NCBI GenBank assembly: GCA_018370615.1
Contig: JAGZAC010000129.1
Span: 1-5,664 of the forward strand
DNA length: 5,664 nt
DNA from: Clostridiales bacterium
GTDB taxonomy: Bacteria; Bacillota; Clostridia; Oscillospirales; CAG-272
Direction of reading: 5' to 3'
Positions 1 through 5,664 of this stretch are shown here, in pieces; position 1 is the first letter of the stretch; each line of letters opens with the position of its first letter. Below the pieces are notes generated by a model. That model searched no databases. It was not told the DNA's origin and saw only the letters and a list, made by a program, of their open reading frames with translations. A program made the translations under genes and the position numbers.

Positions 1-8
1 TTGCCAGA

Positions 9-36
9 TTCAAACGGGAAATTTAGATGTTATAAA
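9..36 (+). promoter_or_regulatory. Possible sigma-A promoter with extended -10 for the recJ operon
   Basis: TATAAA at 31-36 resembles the -10 hexamer and is preceded by TG at 28-29, giving the extended -10 pattern TGnTATAAA. TTCAAA at 9-14 matches four of six bases of the -35 consensus with a 16-base spacer. Transcription would start near 43, leaving a leader of about 25 bases that contains the ribosome binding site. This is pattern matching on a short A+T-rich stretch. If the upstream gene belongs to the same operon, this would be an internal promoter or chance. Confidence 0.35.
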
Positions 37-56
37 ATGAGCCGCTGCTGCGGTAT

Positions 57-61
57 GAGGA
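57..61 (+). promoter_or_regulatory. Ribosome binding site of recJ
   Basis: GAGGA lies seven bases before the ATG at 69. It is the best ribosome binding site in the window and supports the chosen recJ start. Confidence 0.7.
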
Positions 62-68
62 AATAAAA

Positions 69-2255
69 ATGTCTGCAAAAAAGAAAGCAATATGGGATGT
101 AAAGGCTACCCGCCGTCAGATGGGGGAGAATGCGGCTGTTTTGGAGATTGCCGAAACGCTGGGATTGTGTCAGCCCACGGCACAGCTGCTGCTCAACCGA
201 GGGTGTAAAAATGCAGATGAAGCAGCGGCTTTTTTGGAGAACAGGGCGGATCGCTTATATGATCCATTTTTGATGAAGGACATGCAGACTGCAGCGCAGC
301 AGCTTCTTGCGGCGGCTGATGACGGCAGGCAGATCGTCATTTACGGAGACTATGACGTAGACGGGGTAACCTCTGTATCGATTTTGCATATGTATTTGTC
401 GGAAGTGGGAGCTAATGTGGACTTTTATATTCCCTCCCGAATCCGGGAAGGCTATGGAATGACAGAAGCCTCGCTGCATCAGCTGCGGGAAAATGGCTGC
501 AATTTGATCGTGACAGTGGATACGGGAATCACGGCCATAGATGAGGCGGAAATTATCCGCAGCCTTGGGATGGAGCTGATTGTAACCGACCACCATGAGT
601 GTCACAGCCAGGTGCCTGCGGCACTGGCTGTGGTCAATCCAAGGCAGTCTGATTGTCCCTATCCTTTTAAGGAACTGGCAGGGGTGGGGGTGGTTTTCAA
701 GCTGCTCTGCGCTATGGAGATTCTGCGGTACCCAGATCGTACAGTGCTGGAAAATGTTCGATGTGTCAGTGACAAGTATATGGATTTGGTGGCCATGGGA
801 ACTGTGGCGGATGTGATGCCTCTGCGGGACGAGAACCGTTTGATTGTTTCCAGAGGCCTGCATATGATGGAAACGCATCCCAGAGTGTCCATTGCGGCAC
901 TGCTGGATGCCACAAATACAGATGCAAAGCCCTACCAGAAGCGGAAAATCACTTCCGGATATATTGGTTATACCATTGCACCGCGGCTGAACGCTGCCGG
1001 GAGAATCCGCAGTGCTTCCATTGCGGTAGAGTTACTTTTGTCTGAGGACCGCAGCCAAGCAGAGGTACTTGCAAAAGAACTATGCAAAATTAATCAGGAA
1101 CGGCAGTTGGAAGAAAATAAGATTATGGAGGAGGCATTTGCGCGCATCAACGAGGATGCAGATTACGCCTTTGAACCGGTGATTGTTCTGGCGGACGAAG
1201 GATGGCATCATGGAATTATTGGAATTGTCGCTTCCAGAATTGCCGAGAAGTACGGCAAGCCCTGTATTTTGATTTCCTTTGACAACGGGCAGGCAGAAGA
1301 TGGGGATATGGGCAAAGGCAGCGGCAGAAGTATCAAAGGGATGAATCTGGTAGATGCCCTGGCCCACTGTGAGGACCTGCTGGTGAAATACGGCGGTCAC
1401 GAGCTCGCCGCCGGTCTGACGATTCGGCGGGAAAATCTTCCCCTGTTTCGCAGGCGAATCAACGACTATGCCAGAGGCTGTTTTGCAGAGAGGGAACCGG
1501 TGCCGGTGCTGGAGGCGGAATGTGAGTTGATTCCCTCGGATGTACATATGGAACAGGCGGCGGAATTATATCAGTTGGAACCTTTTGGAGTTTCCAATCC
1601 TGTGCCTTTATTTGTAATGCAGGACATGTGCCTTGCTTCTCTTACCGGAGTAGGCGGCGGCAAGCATGCAAAGATGACCCTTTCTAGAGATGCACTGGTG
1701 ATTACAGCGATGTTTTTCAGAAGGGCGCCGGAGGAGCTGGATCTATATGAGGGAGATAGTGTAGATGTTTTGTTTCAACTGGATATCAATGAATATCAAA
1801 ATGTGAAAAACCTGCAGTTTATTATAAAAGACATGCGTTTGAGCGAAGCAAGCATGCAGGCATATGAAAATGAGCAGGCTTTGTATAGGGCAATCAAGGA
1901 CAGTGCGCCAGGACTGCAGCTGACGCCGGAGGAAGCGGTGAGTATCGTACCTACCAGGGAGGACTTTGGAGTTCTGTATAATTTGATTAAAAGGGAACTG
2001 CGTATGGAGCAGGATACCTTCAGCGTGCGTGCCCTGTGCAATCTCTTGCGCGGCGCCGGACGGGAAATGCGGTATGTAAAGGTAAAATATATCCTTCAAG
2101 TATTCCAGGAGTTGAATATCCTGGGAGTGGAAAAAATTGAAAGTGAGCGGGAAATTTACCGTTTTAAATATATTTATGTAAAAACAAAGGCAGATTTGAA
2201 TAAATCCAATATTTTGAAAAAATTGCGAACGGCACTTACAGCAGGGAAAGCGTAA
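69..2255 (+). CDS. recJ: Single-stranded-DNA-specific exonuclease RecJ
   Basis: RecJ degrades single-stranded DNA 5' to 3' in the cytoplasm and serves recombination, mismatch and base excision repair. The 728-residue protein shows the DHH phosphoesterase motifs in order: YGDYDVDG at 92-99 (D94, D96, D98), VDTG with D151, DHHE at 174-177, D239 followed by GTVADVMPL, and RLNAAGR at 306-312. The DHHA1 domain follows, with WHHGIIGIVASR at 379-390, SGRS at 418-421 and GGHELAAG at 442-449. An OB-fold region spans roughly 475-590, including EPFGVSNP at 504-511, where the usual second glycine of GxGNP is serine. Residues from about 595 to 728 form a C-terminal extension absent from the 577-residue E. 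coli protein. B. subtilis RecJ (YrvE) is longer still, at about 786. All metal-binding residues checked are present, so the enzyme should be active. The ATG at 69 has a good ribosome binding site. The gene stops 7 bases before rel. Confidence 0.96.
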   Translation: MSAKKKAIWDVKATRRQMGENAAVLEIAETLGLCQPTAQLLLNRGCKNADEAAAFLENRADRLYDPFLMKDMQTAAQQLLAAADDGRQIVIYGDYDVDGVTSVSILHMYLSEVGANVDFYIPSRIREGYGMTEASLHQLRENGCNLIVTVDTGITAIDEAEIIRSLGMELIVTDHHECHSQVPAALAVVNPRQSDCPYPFKELAGVGVVFKLLCAMEILRYPDRTVLENVRCVSDKYMDLVAMGTVADVMPLRDENRLIVSRGLHMMETHPRVSIAALLDATNTDAKPYQKRKITSGYIGYTIAPRLNAAGRIRSASIAVELLLSEDRSQAEVLAKELCKINQERQLEENKIMEEAFARINEDADYAFEPVIVLADEGWHHGIIGIVASRIAEKYGKPCILISFDNGQAEDGDMGKGSGRSIKGMNLVDALAHCEDLLVKYGGHELAAGLTIRRENLPLFRRRINDYARGCFAEREPVPVLEAECELIPSDVHMEQAAELYQLEPFGVSNPVPLFVMQDMCLASLTGVGGGKHAKMTLSRDALVITAMFFRRAPEELDLYEGDSVDVLFQLDINEYQNVKNLQFIIKDMRLSEASMQAYENEQALYRAIKDSAPGLQLTPEEAVSIVPTREDFGVLYNLIKRELRMEQDTFSVRALCNLLRGAGREMRYVKVKYILQVFQELNILGVEKIESEREIYRFKYIYVKTKADLNKSNILKKLRTALTAGKA

Positions 2256-2262
2256 CTTAGGT
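2243..2262 (+). promoter_or_regulatory. Weak translation initiation region of rel
   Basis: The best purine-rich match upstream of the rel ATG is AGGGAAAG at 2243-2250, inside the last codons of recJ and 12 bases from the start. TAGG at 2258-2261 is too close to act. Neither is a good Shine-Dalgarno sequence, so rel translation probably depends partly on ribosomes finishing recJ at 2255. An alternative ATG at 2320 (codon 20) has no better site. Confidence 0.35.
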
Positions 2263-4491
2263 ATGGAAAAATCAAATGAAAAAGAAAAAAACGTGGACGG
2301 CATCAAGAATTTGCTTGGGATGCTCAAGTCCAGCGGGAAAAAATATGATACGGACAAAATTATAAGGGCATATCAGTATGCGGCAGAGCTTCACGATGGG
2401 CAGTTCCGCAACAGCGGAGAGCCCTATATCGTCCACCCGGTTGCTGTTGCGGAGATTGTGGCGGCGCTGGGGCTGGACACGGATTCTATCTGTGCGGCAT
2501 TTTTGCATGACACGATAGAGGACTGCTCTGATAAAACGGACATCGCCACCATAGAGAAGAAGTTTGGTTCAGAGGTAGCTATGCTGGTCAGCGGGCTGAC
2601 CAAAATGGTAGATCTGAACATTGAGGATAAAGAAGAAGCTCAAATGGAAAATATCCGGCGGATGCTGCTTGCAATGTCCAAGGATATCCGGGTCATTTTT
2701 ATCAAGCTTTGCGACCGGCTGCACAATATGCGGACCTTGGACGCAAAACCGGAGAACAAACGCAGGACTACTGCCCTGGAAACCATGCACGTGTATGCGC
2801 CTCTTGCCCACCGGCTCGGTATCCAGCGCATCAAGCAGGAGCTGGAAAATCTGGCGCTGTCTTATCTGGACCCCATAGGATATGCGGAGGTCAGCCGCCA
2901 TATTGAGGAAAAATACGGGCAAAATCAGAACTTTATTGAAAACGTCCGCGCGAATGTCTCCGCACACCTGGAAAAGTATAATATTCACTTTACCCTGGAG
3001 GGACGCGTCAAAACGGTATACAGCATTTACCGGAAAATGTTCAATCAGTCCAAGGAGTTTGACGAGATCTACGACTTTTACGCCCTGCGGATTATTGTGG
3101 AGACGGAGCTGGAGTGTTATACGGCGCTGGGCATCATTCACGAGATGTACAAAAGCATGCCGGGCCGGTTCAAGGATTATATATCTACGCCCAAGCCCAA
3201 CATGTACCAGTCTCTGCACACCACTGTGATCGGTCGGGAGGGAATTCCCTTTGAGGTACAGATCCGCACCAGGGAAATGCACCATGTGGCGGAATACGGG
3301 ATTGCCGCTCACTGGAAGTACAAGACCGGCGCCCAGAGCAAGGAGGACATGGACAATAAGCTCGCATGGATCTCCAAGCTGATCGATACGGAAAATGAGA
3401 CCATCGACCCGGATGACTTCATGCATTCTTTGAAAATCGACATTTTTCACGATGAGACTTTCGTATTTACGCCAAAGGGAGACGTGATTGCGCTGCCTCA
3501 GGGGTCTACGCTCATCGATTTTGCCTATGCCATCCATTCGGAGGTCGGCAATAAAATGGTGGGTGCGAAGATCAACGGAATGATTGCCCCCATCGACAAA
3601 TGCCCGCAAAACGGGGAAATTGTGGAGATTATCACTTCTGCGGCATCCAAAGGCCCCAGCCGAGACTGGCTGAAGATTGTGCGCACTGGGGAAGCCCGCA
3701 ATAAGATCCGTCAGTGGTTCAAGCGGGAGAAGCGAAGCGAAAATATTCAAATCGGACGCGGGGAGTTGGACCGGGAAATCCAGCGTGTTTCCCGAAATGC
3801 CACTGAGGCGCAGCGTACGGAAATCATTGCAAATGTCGCACGCCGCATTGGCATGCAGAGCGGCGAGGATTTGTGCAATACCATTGGATACGGCGGTATG
3901 CCGGTAAGCAAGGTGGTGCCCAAGCTCCGTGAGGAAACGGAGAGGCTGGTCCGTCCGGAAGAGCCGGAGCCGATTTTGGAGGCGGAGCATGTCAAAACGG
4001 TACCCTCTCCCGTATCCGGAAAGTCCGGCGGCATTATCGTGGACGGAGAACGAGGCTGCGCCGTCAAGTTTGCCAAGTGCTGCAACCCTCTCCCGGGCGA
4101 TTCGATTATCGGATTTATTACCAAAGGCTATGGGGTATCCATTCACAAGCGAGACTGTCCCAATGTGTTGGCAGGAATGAAGGGGGACGAGTTCTTTCAC
4201 CGCTGGGTTCGTGCCGAATGGGATATGGAGGAGATTCATCAGGAGCACGGCGTGTTTGAAGCCATGATCCAGGTGTTTGCAGACGATGACATTTCCGTCA
4301 TTGCCGGCGTCACGACAGCGCTGGCAGAAATGCGAGTGTCTATTTTGCAGATCAATACCAGAAAGCATGGGGATGATGGTGTCATCATTAACGTGAAGTT
4401 TACTTGTAAGGACACGGCGCATTTTCACTCTGTTGTGTCTAAGCTGAAGACGGTTCCTCATGTAAACACTGTAATCAGAGGATTTAACTGA
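2263..4491 (+). CDS. rel: Bifunctional (p)ppGpp synthetase/hydrolase Rel (RelA/SpoT homologue)
   Basis: This cytoplasmic enzyme makes (p)ppGpp from ATP and GDP/GTP when uncharged tRNA stalls the ribosome, and hydrolyses it otherwise. The 742 residues match the family length (B. subtilis RelA about 734). The N-terminal HD hydrolase is intact: R49, H58, H82-D83, E86-D87, and D151, N155 and T158 within CDRLHNMRT. The synthetase has GRVKTVYSIYRKM (247-259), D271, the G-loop PKPNMYQSLHTT (310-321) with Y315, and E331 in EVQIRT. RFKD at 302-305 is the RxKD signature of bifunctional Rel, unlike ExDD of E. coli RelA. A TGS domain follows (about 393-459, H425), then a helical region, a CCHC zinc-finger-like domain (C606, C607, H628, C632) and a C-terminal ACT domain (about 664-742). 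The first ten residues are Lys/Glu/Asn-rich. The start fits the family alignment, but its ribosome binding site is weak. It lies 7 bases after recJ and 1 base before dtd. Confidence 0.97.
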   Translation: MEKSNEKEKNVDGIKNLLGMLKSSGKKYDTDKIIRAYQYAAELHDGQFRNSGEPYIVHPVAVAEIVAALGLDTDSICAAFLHDTIEDCSDKTDIATIEKKFGSEVAMLVSGLTKMVDLNIEDKEEAQMENIRRMLLAMSKDIRVIFIKLCDRLHNMRTLDAKPENKRRTTALETMHVYAPLAHRLGIQRIKQELENLALSYLDPIGYAEVSRHIEEKYGQNQNFIENVRANVSAHLEKYNIHFTLEGRVKTVYSIYRKMFNQSKEFDEIYDFYALRIIVETELECYTALGIIHEMYKSMPGRFKDYISTPKPNMYQSLHTTVIGREGIPFEVQIRTREMHHVAEYGIAAHWKYKTGAQSKEDMDNKLAWISKLIDTENETIDPDDFMHSLKIDIFHDETFVFTPKGDVIALPQGSTLIDFAYAIHSEVGNKMVGAKINGMIAPIDKCPQNGEIVEIITSAASKGPSRDWLKIVRTGEARNKIRQWFKREKRSENIQIGRGELDREIQRVSRNATEAQRTEIIANVARRIGMQSGEDLCNTIGYGGMPVSKVVPKLREETERLVRPEEPEPILEAEHVKTVPSPVSGKSGGIIVDGERGCAVKFAKCCNPLPGDSIIGFITKGYGVSIHKRDCPNVLAGMKGDEFFHRWVRAEWDMEEIHQEHGVFEAMIQVFADDDISVIAGVTTALAEMRVSILQINTRKHGDDGVIINVKFTCKDTAHFHSVVSKLKTVPHVNTVIRGFN
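2585..2602. repeat. Perfect 7-bp inverted repeat inside rel
   Basis: TGGTCAG (2585-2591) and CTGACCA (2596-2602) are exact reverse complements separated by CGGG. They fall in codons for the conserved Rel peptide LVSGLTKM. RNA could form a seven-pair hairpin with a four-base loop. There is no T run after it, so it is not a terminator, and the coding constraint may explain it. Confidence 0.4.
4477..4482 (+). promoter_or_regulatory. Ribosome binding site of dtd
   Basis: AGAGGA lies inside the last codons of rel, ten bases before the ATG at 4493. The spacing is slightly long. The rel stop (4489-4491) sits between site and start, so ribosomes ending on rel could restart on dtd. Confidence 0.5.
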
Positions 4492-4492
4492 C

Positions 4493-4957
4493 ATGTTAGC
4501 GATATTGCAACGGATTCTTTCTGCATCGGTTATTGCAGATGGAGAGCCATATTCCCAGTGCGGGCGAGGCTTTTTGATTTTACTAGGAGTATCCAGAGAG
4601 GATACCGAAGAAGATGCCAGATTGCTGGCGGAGAAAATTGCAAAGCTGCGGGTATTTCAGGATGCAGCCGGCAAAATGAACTGCTCCATTGGGGAAGTGG
4701 ACGGAGCTGTGATGGTGGTTCCGAATTTCACCCTGTACGCTTCCTACAAAAAAGGCAACCGGCCGGACTTTTTTGCCAGCGCTCCTCCGGAACGTGCAGA
4801 AGGACTGTTCACATATTTTTGTGAATATATTGCACCTCTTGTGCCTGCGGTCTGCCGAGGAAAATTCCGTTCCGATATGCAGGTGTCTCTGGTGAACGAC
4901 GGCCCTGTTACCATTCCCATGGACAGTAGAGTCCTGAGAGGCGAGCGGAGCATATGA
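4493..4957 (+). CDS. dtd: D-aminoacyl-tRNA deacylase
   Basis: Dtd removes D-amino acids, and also glycine mischarged on tRNA-Ala, from tRNA, protecting translation in the cytoplasm. It acts as a homodimer in which a Gly-cisPro dipeptide from one subunit enters the active site of the other. The 154-residue protein aligns end to end with E. coli Dtd (145 residues): the start MLAILQR matches MIALIQR, GKMN is at 60-63, NRPDF at 89-93, RAEGLF at 101-106, and DMQVSLVNDGPVT at 128-140 with the key G137-P138. The other active-site motif, normally SQFTL, reads PNFTL at 77-81, so both the serine and the glutamine are replaced. A short tail of about ten residues follows the conserved end. The gene begins 1 base after rel and its stop overlaps the next gene's ATG, so coupled translation is likely. 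Family membership is secure; substrate preference may differ because of the motif change. Confidence 0.93.
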   Translation: MLAILQRILSASVIADGEPYSQCGRGFLILLGVSREDTEEDARLLAEKIAKLRVFQDAAGKMNCSIGEVDGAVMVVPNFTLYASYKKGNRPDFFASAPPERAEGLFTYFCEYIAPLVPAVCRGKFRSDMQVSLVNDGPVTIPMDSRVLRGERSI

Positions 4958-5664
4958 TACTGGTTACAAGTGGACATATCAGCCGGTATTTTGCAGAAAC
5001 GCTGGTGCTGCTGTTTTTCCCGGGTGCGAAATTCCCGAAAGTGGGGGACGACACAGGCATCCGCGTGGAACTGACTGTGACAGAAGATGACACGCAGATA
5101 TGCGGGCATGCGTCTATTGATACACCGGAAGGAAACTACACTGCATCGTATGTGGTGCCACCTGATACGGCGGCACATCTTTCCAGAGAGATGCAGTGCA
5201 AGACGGCGGCAGGGGGCGCCATGCTTCTCGCTGGCAGACAGTACAGTGGCGCCACGCCCCCCTGGGGAATGCTTACAGGGGTTCGGCCGGTGAGTATGGT
5301 AATGGATATGCTGGATCGGGGAATTTCTCCTGAAACAGCGGTACGGCGCCTATGCGAGGAGTTTTTCTGCCAGGAGGACAAGGCACGTCTGGCAGTGCAG
5401 ACGGCGTGTGGCACTCGTCCGTTGATTACGGAGGATATCCGAAAGATGTGCAGTGTGTATATTGCCATCCCATTTTGTCCGTCTCGATGTGCGTACTGTT
5501 CTTTTGTTTCTTTTACTTCAGCGCGCCTGCTTTCCCTGATTCCGGAATACCTTGCTGCACTGTGTGCGCAGGTGCGCAGGGTGTTCGACACCATTCGCAG
5601 GCTGGGACTGCAGGTGGCCACGGTATACATCGGCGGAGGAACCCCTACTATATTGGATGCCACC
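4954..5664 (+). CDS. hemZ: HemZ-like radical SAM protein (coproporphyrinogen dehydrogenase family), 5' part, cut by window end
   Basis: Only the first 237 codons are present; the frame is open to the last base, and full-length HemZ is about 500 residues. HemZ is annotated as an oxygen-independent coproporphyrinogen III dehydrogenase acting in heme synthesis, though its activity is less established than that of HemN. The N-terminal part (about 1-165) carries the segment PWGMLTGVRP ending at P112, which I recognise from HemZ proteins. The radical SAM core starts with YIAIPFC and the iron-sulfur motif CPSRCAYC (C175, C179, C182). The strand YIGGGTPT, with GGGTPT at 227-232, is typical of the HemN/HemW/HemZ superfamily and binds S-adenosylmethionine. 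The position of the fourth HemN cysteine (CxxxCxxCxC) is F184, as in HemW. The ATG overlaps the dtd stop as ATGA; GGAG at 4947-4950 is only three bases away and AGAGG at 4937-4941 twelve, so restart after dtd is the likely mode of initiation. Confidence 0.85.
   Translation, partial: MILVTSGHISRYFAETLVLLFFPGAKFPKVGDDTGIRVELTVTEDDTQICGHASIDTPEGNYTASYVVPPDTAAHLSREMQCKTAAGGAMLLAGRQYSGATPPWGMLTGVRPVSMVMDMLDRGISPETAVRRLCEEFFCQEDKARLAVQTACGTRPLITEDIRKMCSVYIAIPFCPSRCAYCSFVSFTSARLLSLIPEYLAALCAQVRRVFDTIRRLGLQVATVYIGGGTPTILDAT

Larger units (their letters stand above)
1..68 (+). other. Leader/intergenic region upstream of recJ
   Basis: This stretch precedes recJ and begins at the window edge. Any upstream gene cannot be identified: stops fall at 24-26, 38-40 and 64-66 in the three forward frames, so one of the short open tails could be the end of an upstream gene. 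In many Clostridia that gene would be secF, but the few residues available do not show it. The region also holds a possible promoter and the recJ ribosome binding site, listed separately. A small inverted repeat (CCGC at 42-45, GCGG at 50-53) has no following T run, so it does not look like a terminator. Confidence 0.5.

Noticed and set aside
41..54. Small inverted repeat before recJ considered as a terminator
   Set aside because: The stem is only four to five pairs and no T run follows; it is too weak for a terminator or attenuator.
255..878. A 207-codon open frame on the minus strand opposite recJ
   Set aside because: It overlaps the conserved DHH motifs of RecJ on the other strand and shows no family resemblance; it is a shadow of recJ.
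1391..1413. Inverted repeat CGGCGG/CCGCCG around a GAGCTC palindrome
   Set aside because: It falls in codons of the conserved GGHELAAG motif of RecJ and is explained by coding constraint.
2137..2174. Possible internal promoter for rel in the A+T-rich 3' end of recJ
   Set aside because: TTGAAA at 2137-2142 has no -10 hexamer at 16-18 bases; the nearest candidates, TTTAAA at 2163 and TATATT at 2169, are 20 and 26 bases away.
2569..4494. A 641-codon open frame on the minus strand opposite rel
   Set aside because: It lies wholly antisense to a fully conserved Rel gene with all domains intact, its predicted peptide has no recognisable domain and is rich in His, Arg and Leu as expected of a shadow frame, and I see no initiation signals for it.
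5136..5663. A minus-strand open frame of 175 codons at the right end
   Set aside because: The plus strand encodes an uninterrupted HemZ-like protein with radical SAM motifs over the same bases, so this frame is a shadow.
1..5664. Signs of a mobile element, defence system, CRISPR array or RNA gene
   Set aside because: The window is almost entirely filled by four conserved housekeeping genes, and no direct repeats, integrase or transposase sequence, tRNA-like or riboswitch-like stretch was seen.

Overview
The window looks like a piece of chromosomal housekeeping DNA from a Gram-positive anaerobe of the class Clostridia, most likely the Lachnospiraceae or a near relative. The reasons are the gene order recJ - rel - dtd - hemZ (a known Firmicutes neighbourhood), a bifunctional RelA/SpoT protein of Bacillus/Clostridium type, a HemZ-family radical SAM protein, a GAGGA-type ribosome binding site, and moderate G+C by eye. 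The assignment rests on protein families and gene order; no database search was possible.

Layout: positions 1-68 are a short leader with a possible extended -10 promoter and a clear ribosome binding site. Then come four genes, all on the + strand: recJ (69-2255, single-strand DNA exonuclease with a Firmicutes-type C-terminal extension); rel (2263-4491, bifunctional (p)ppGpp synthetase/hydrolase with every catalytic residue I checked in place); dtd (4493-4957, D-aminoacyl-tRNA deacylase); and the first 237 codons of a hemZ-like radical SAM gene (4954-5664), which runs off the right edge. Junctions are 7 nt, 1 nt and a 4-nt ATGA overlap, so the four genes almost certainly form one operon with translational coupling. 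No gap exceeds 68 bases, and I saw no terminator, RNA gene, mobile element or CRISPR array.

Together the genes cover DNA repair (RecJ), the stringent response triggered by uncharged tRNA (Rel), proofreading of mischarged tRNA (Dtd), and a porphyrin-related or heme-chaperone-like radical SAM enzyme (HemZ). Linking Rel and Dtd through tRNA quality is attractive, but the neighbourhood is common and this is not evidence of a new system.

I found no convincing undescribed system. The points most worth a second look are a Dtd active-site motif that departs from the family consensus (PNFTL rather than SQFTL), the absence of apt between recJ and rel, the lack of the HemN-type fourth cysteine in the HemZ-like protein, the weak ribosome binding site of rel, and slippery A-rich heptamers in the first codons of both recJ and rel.
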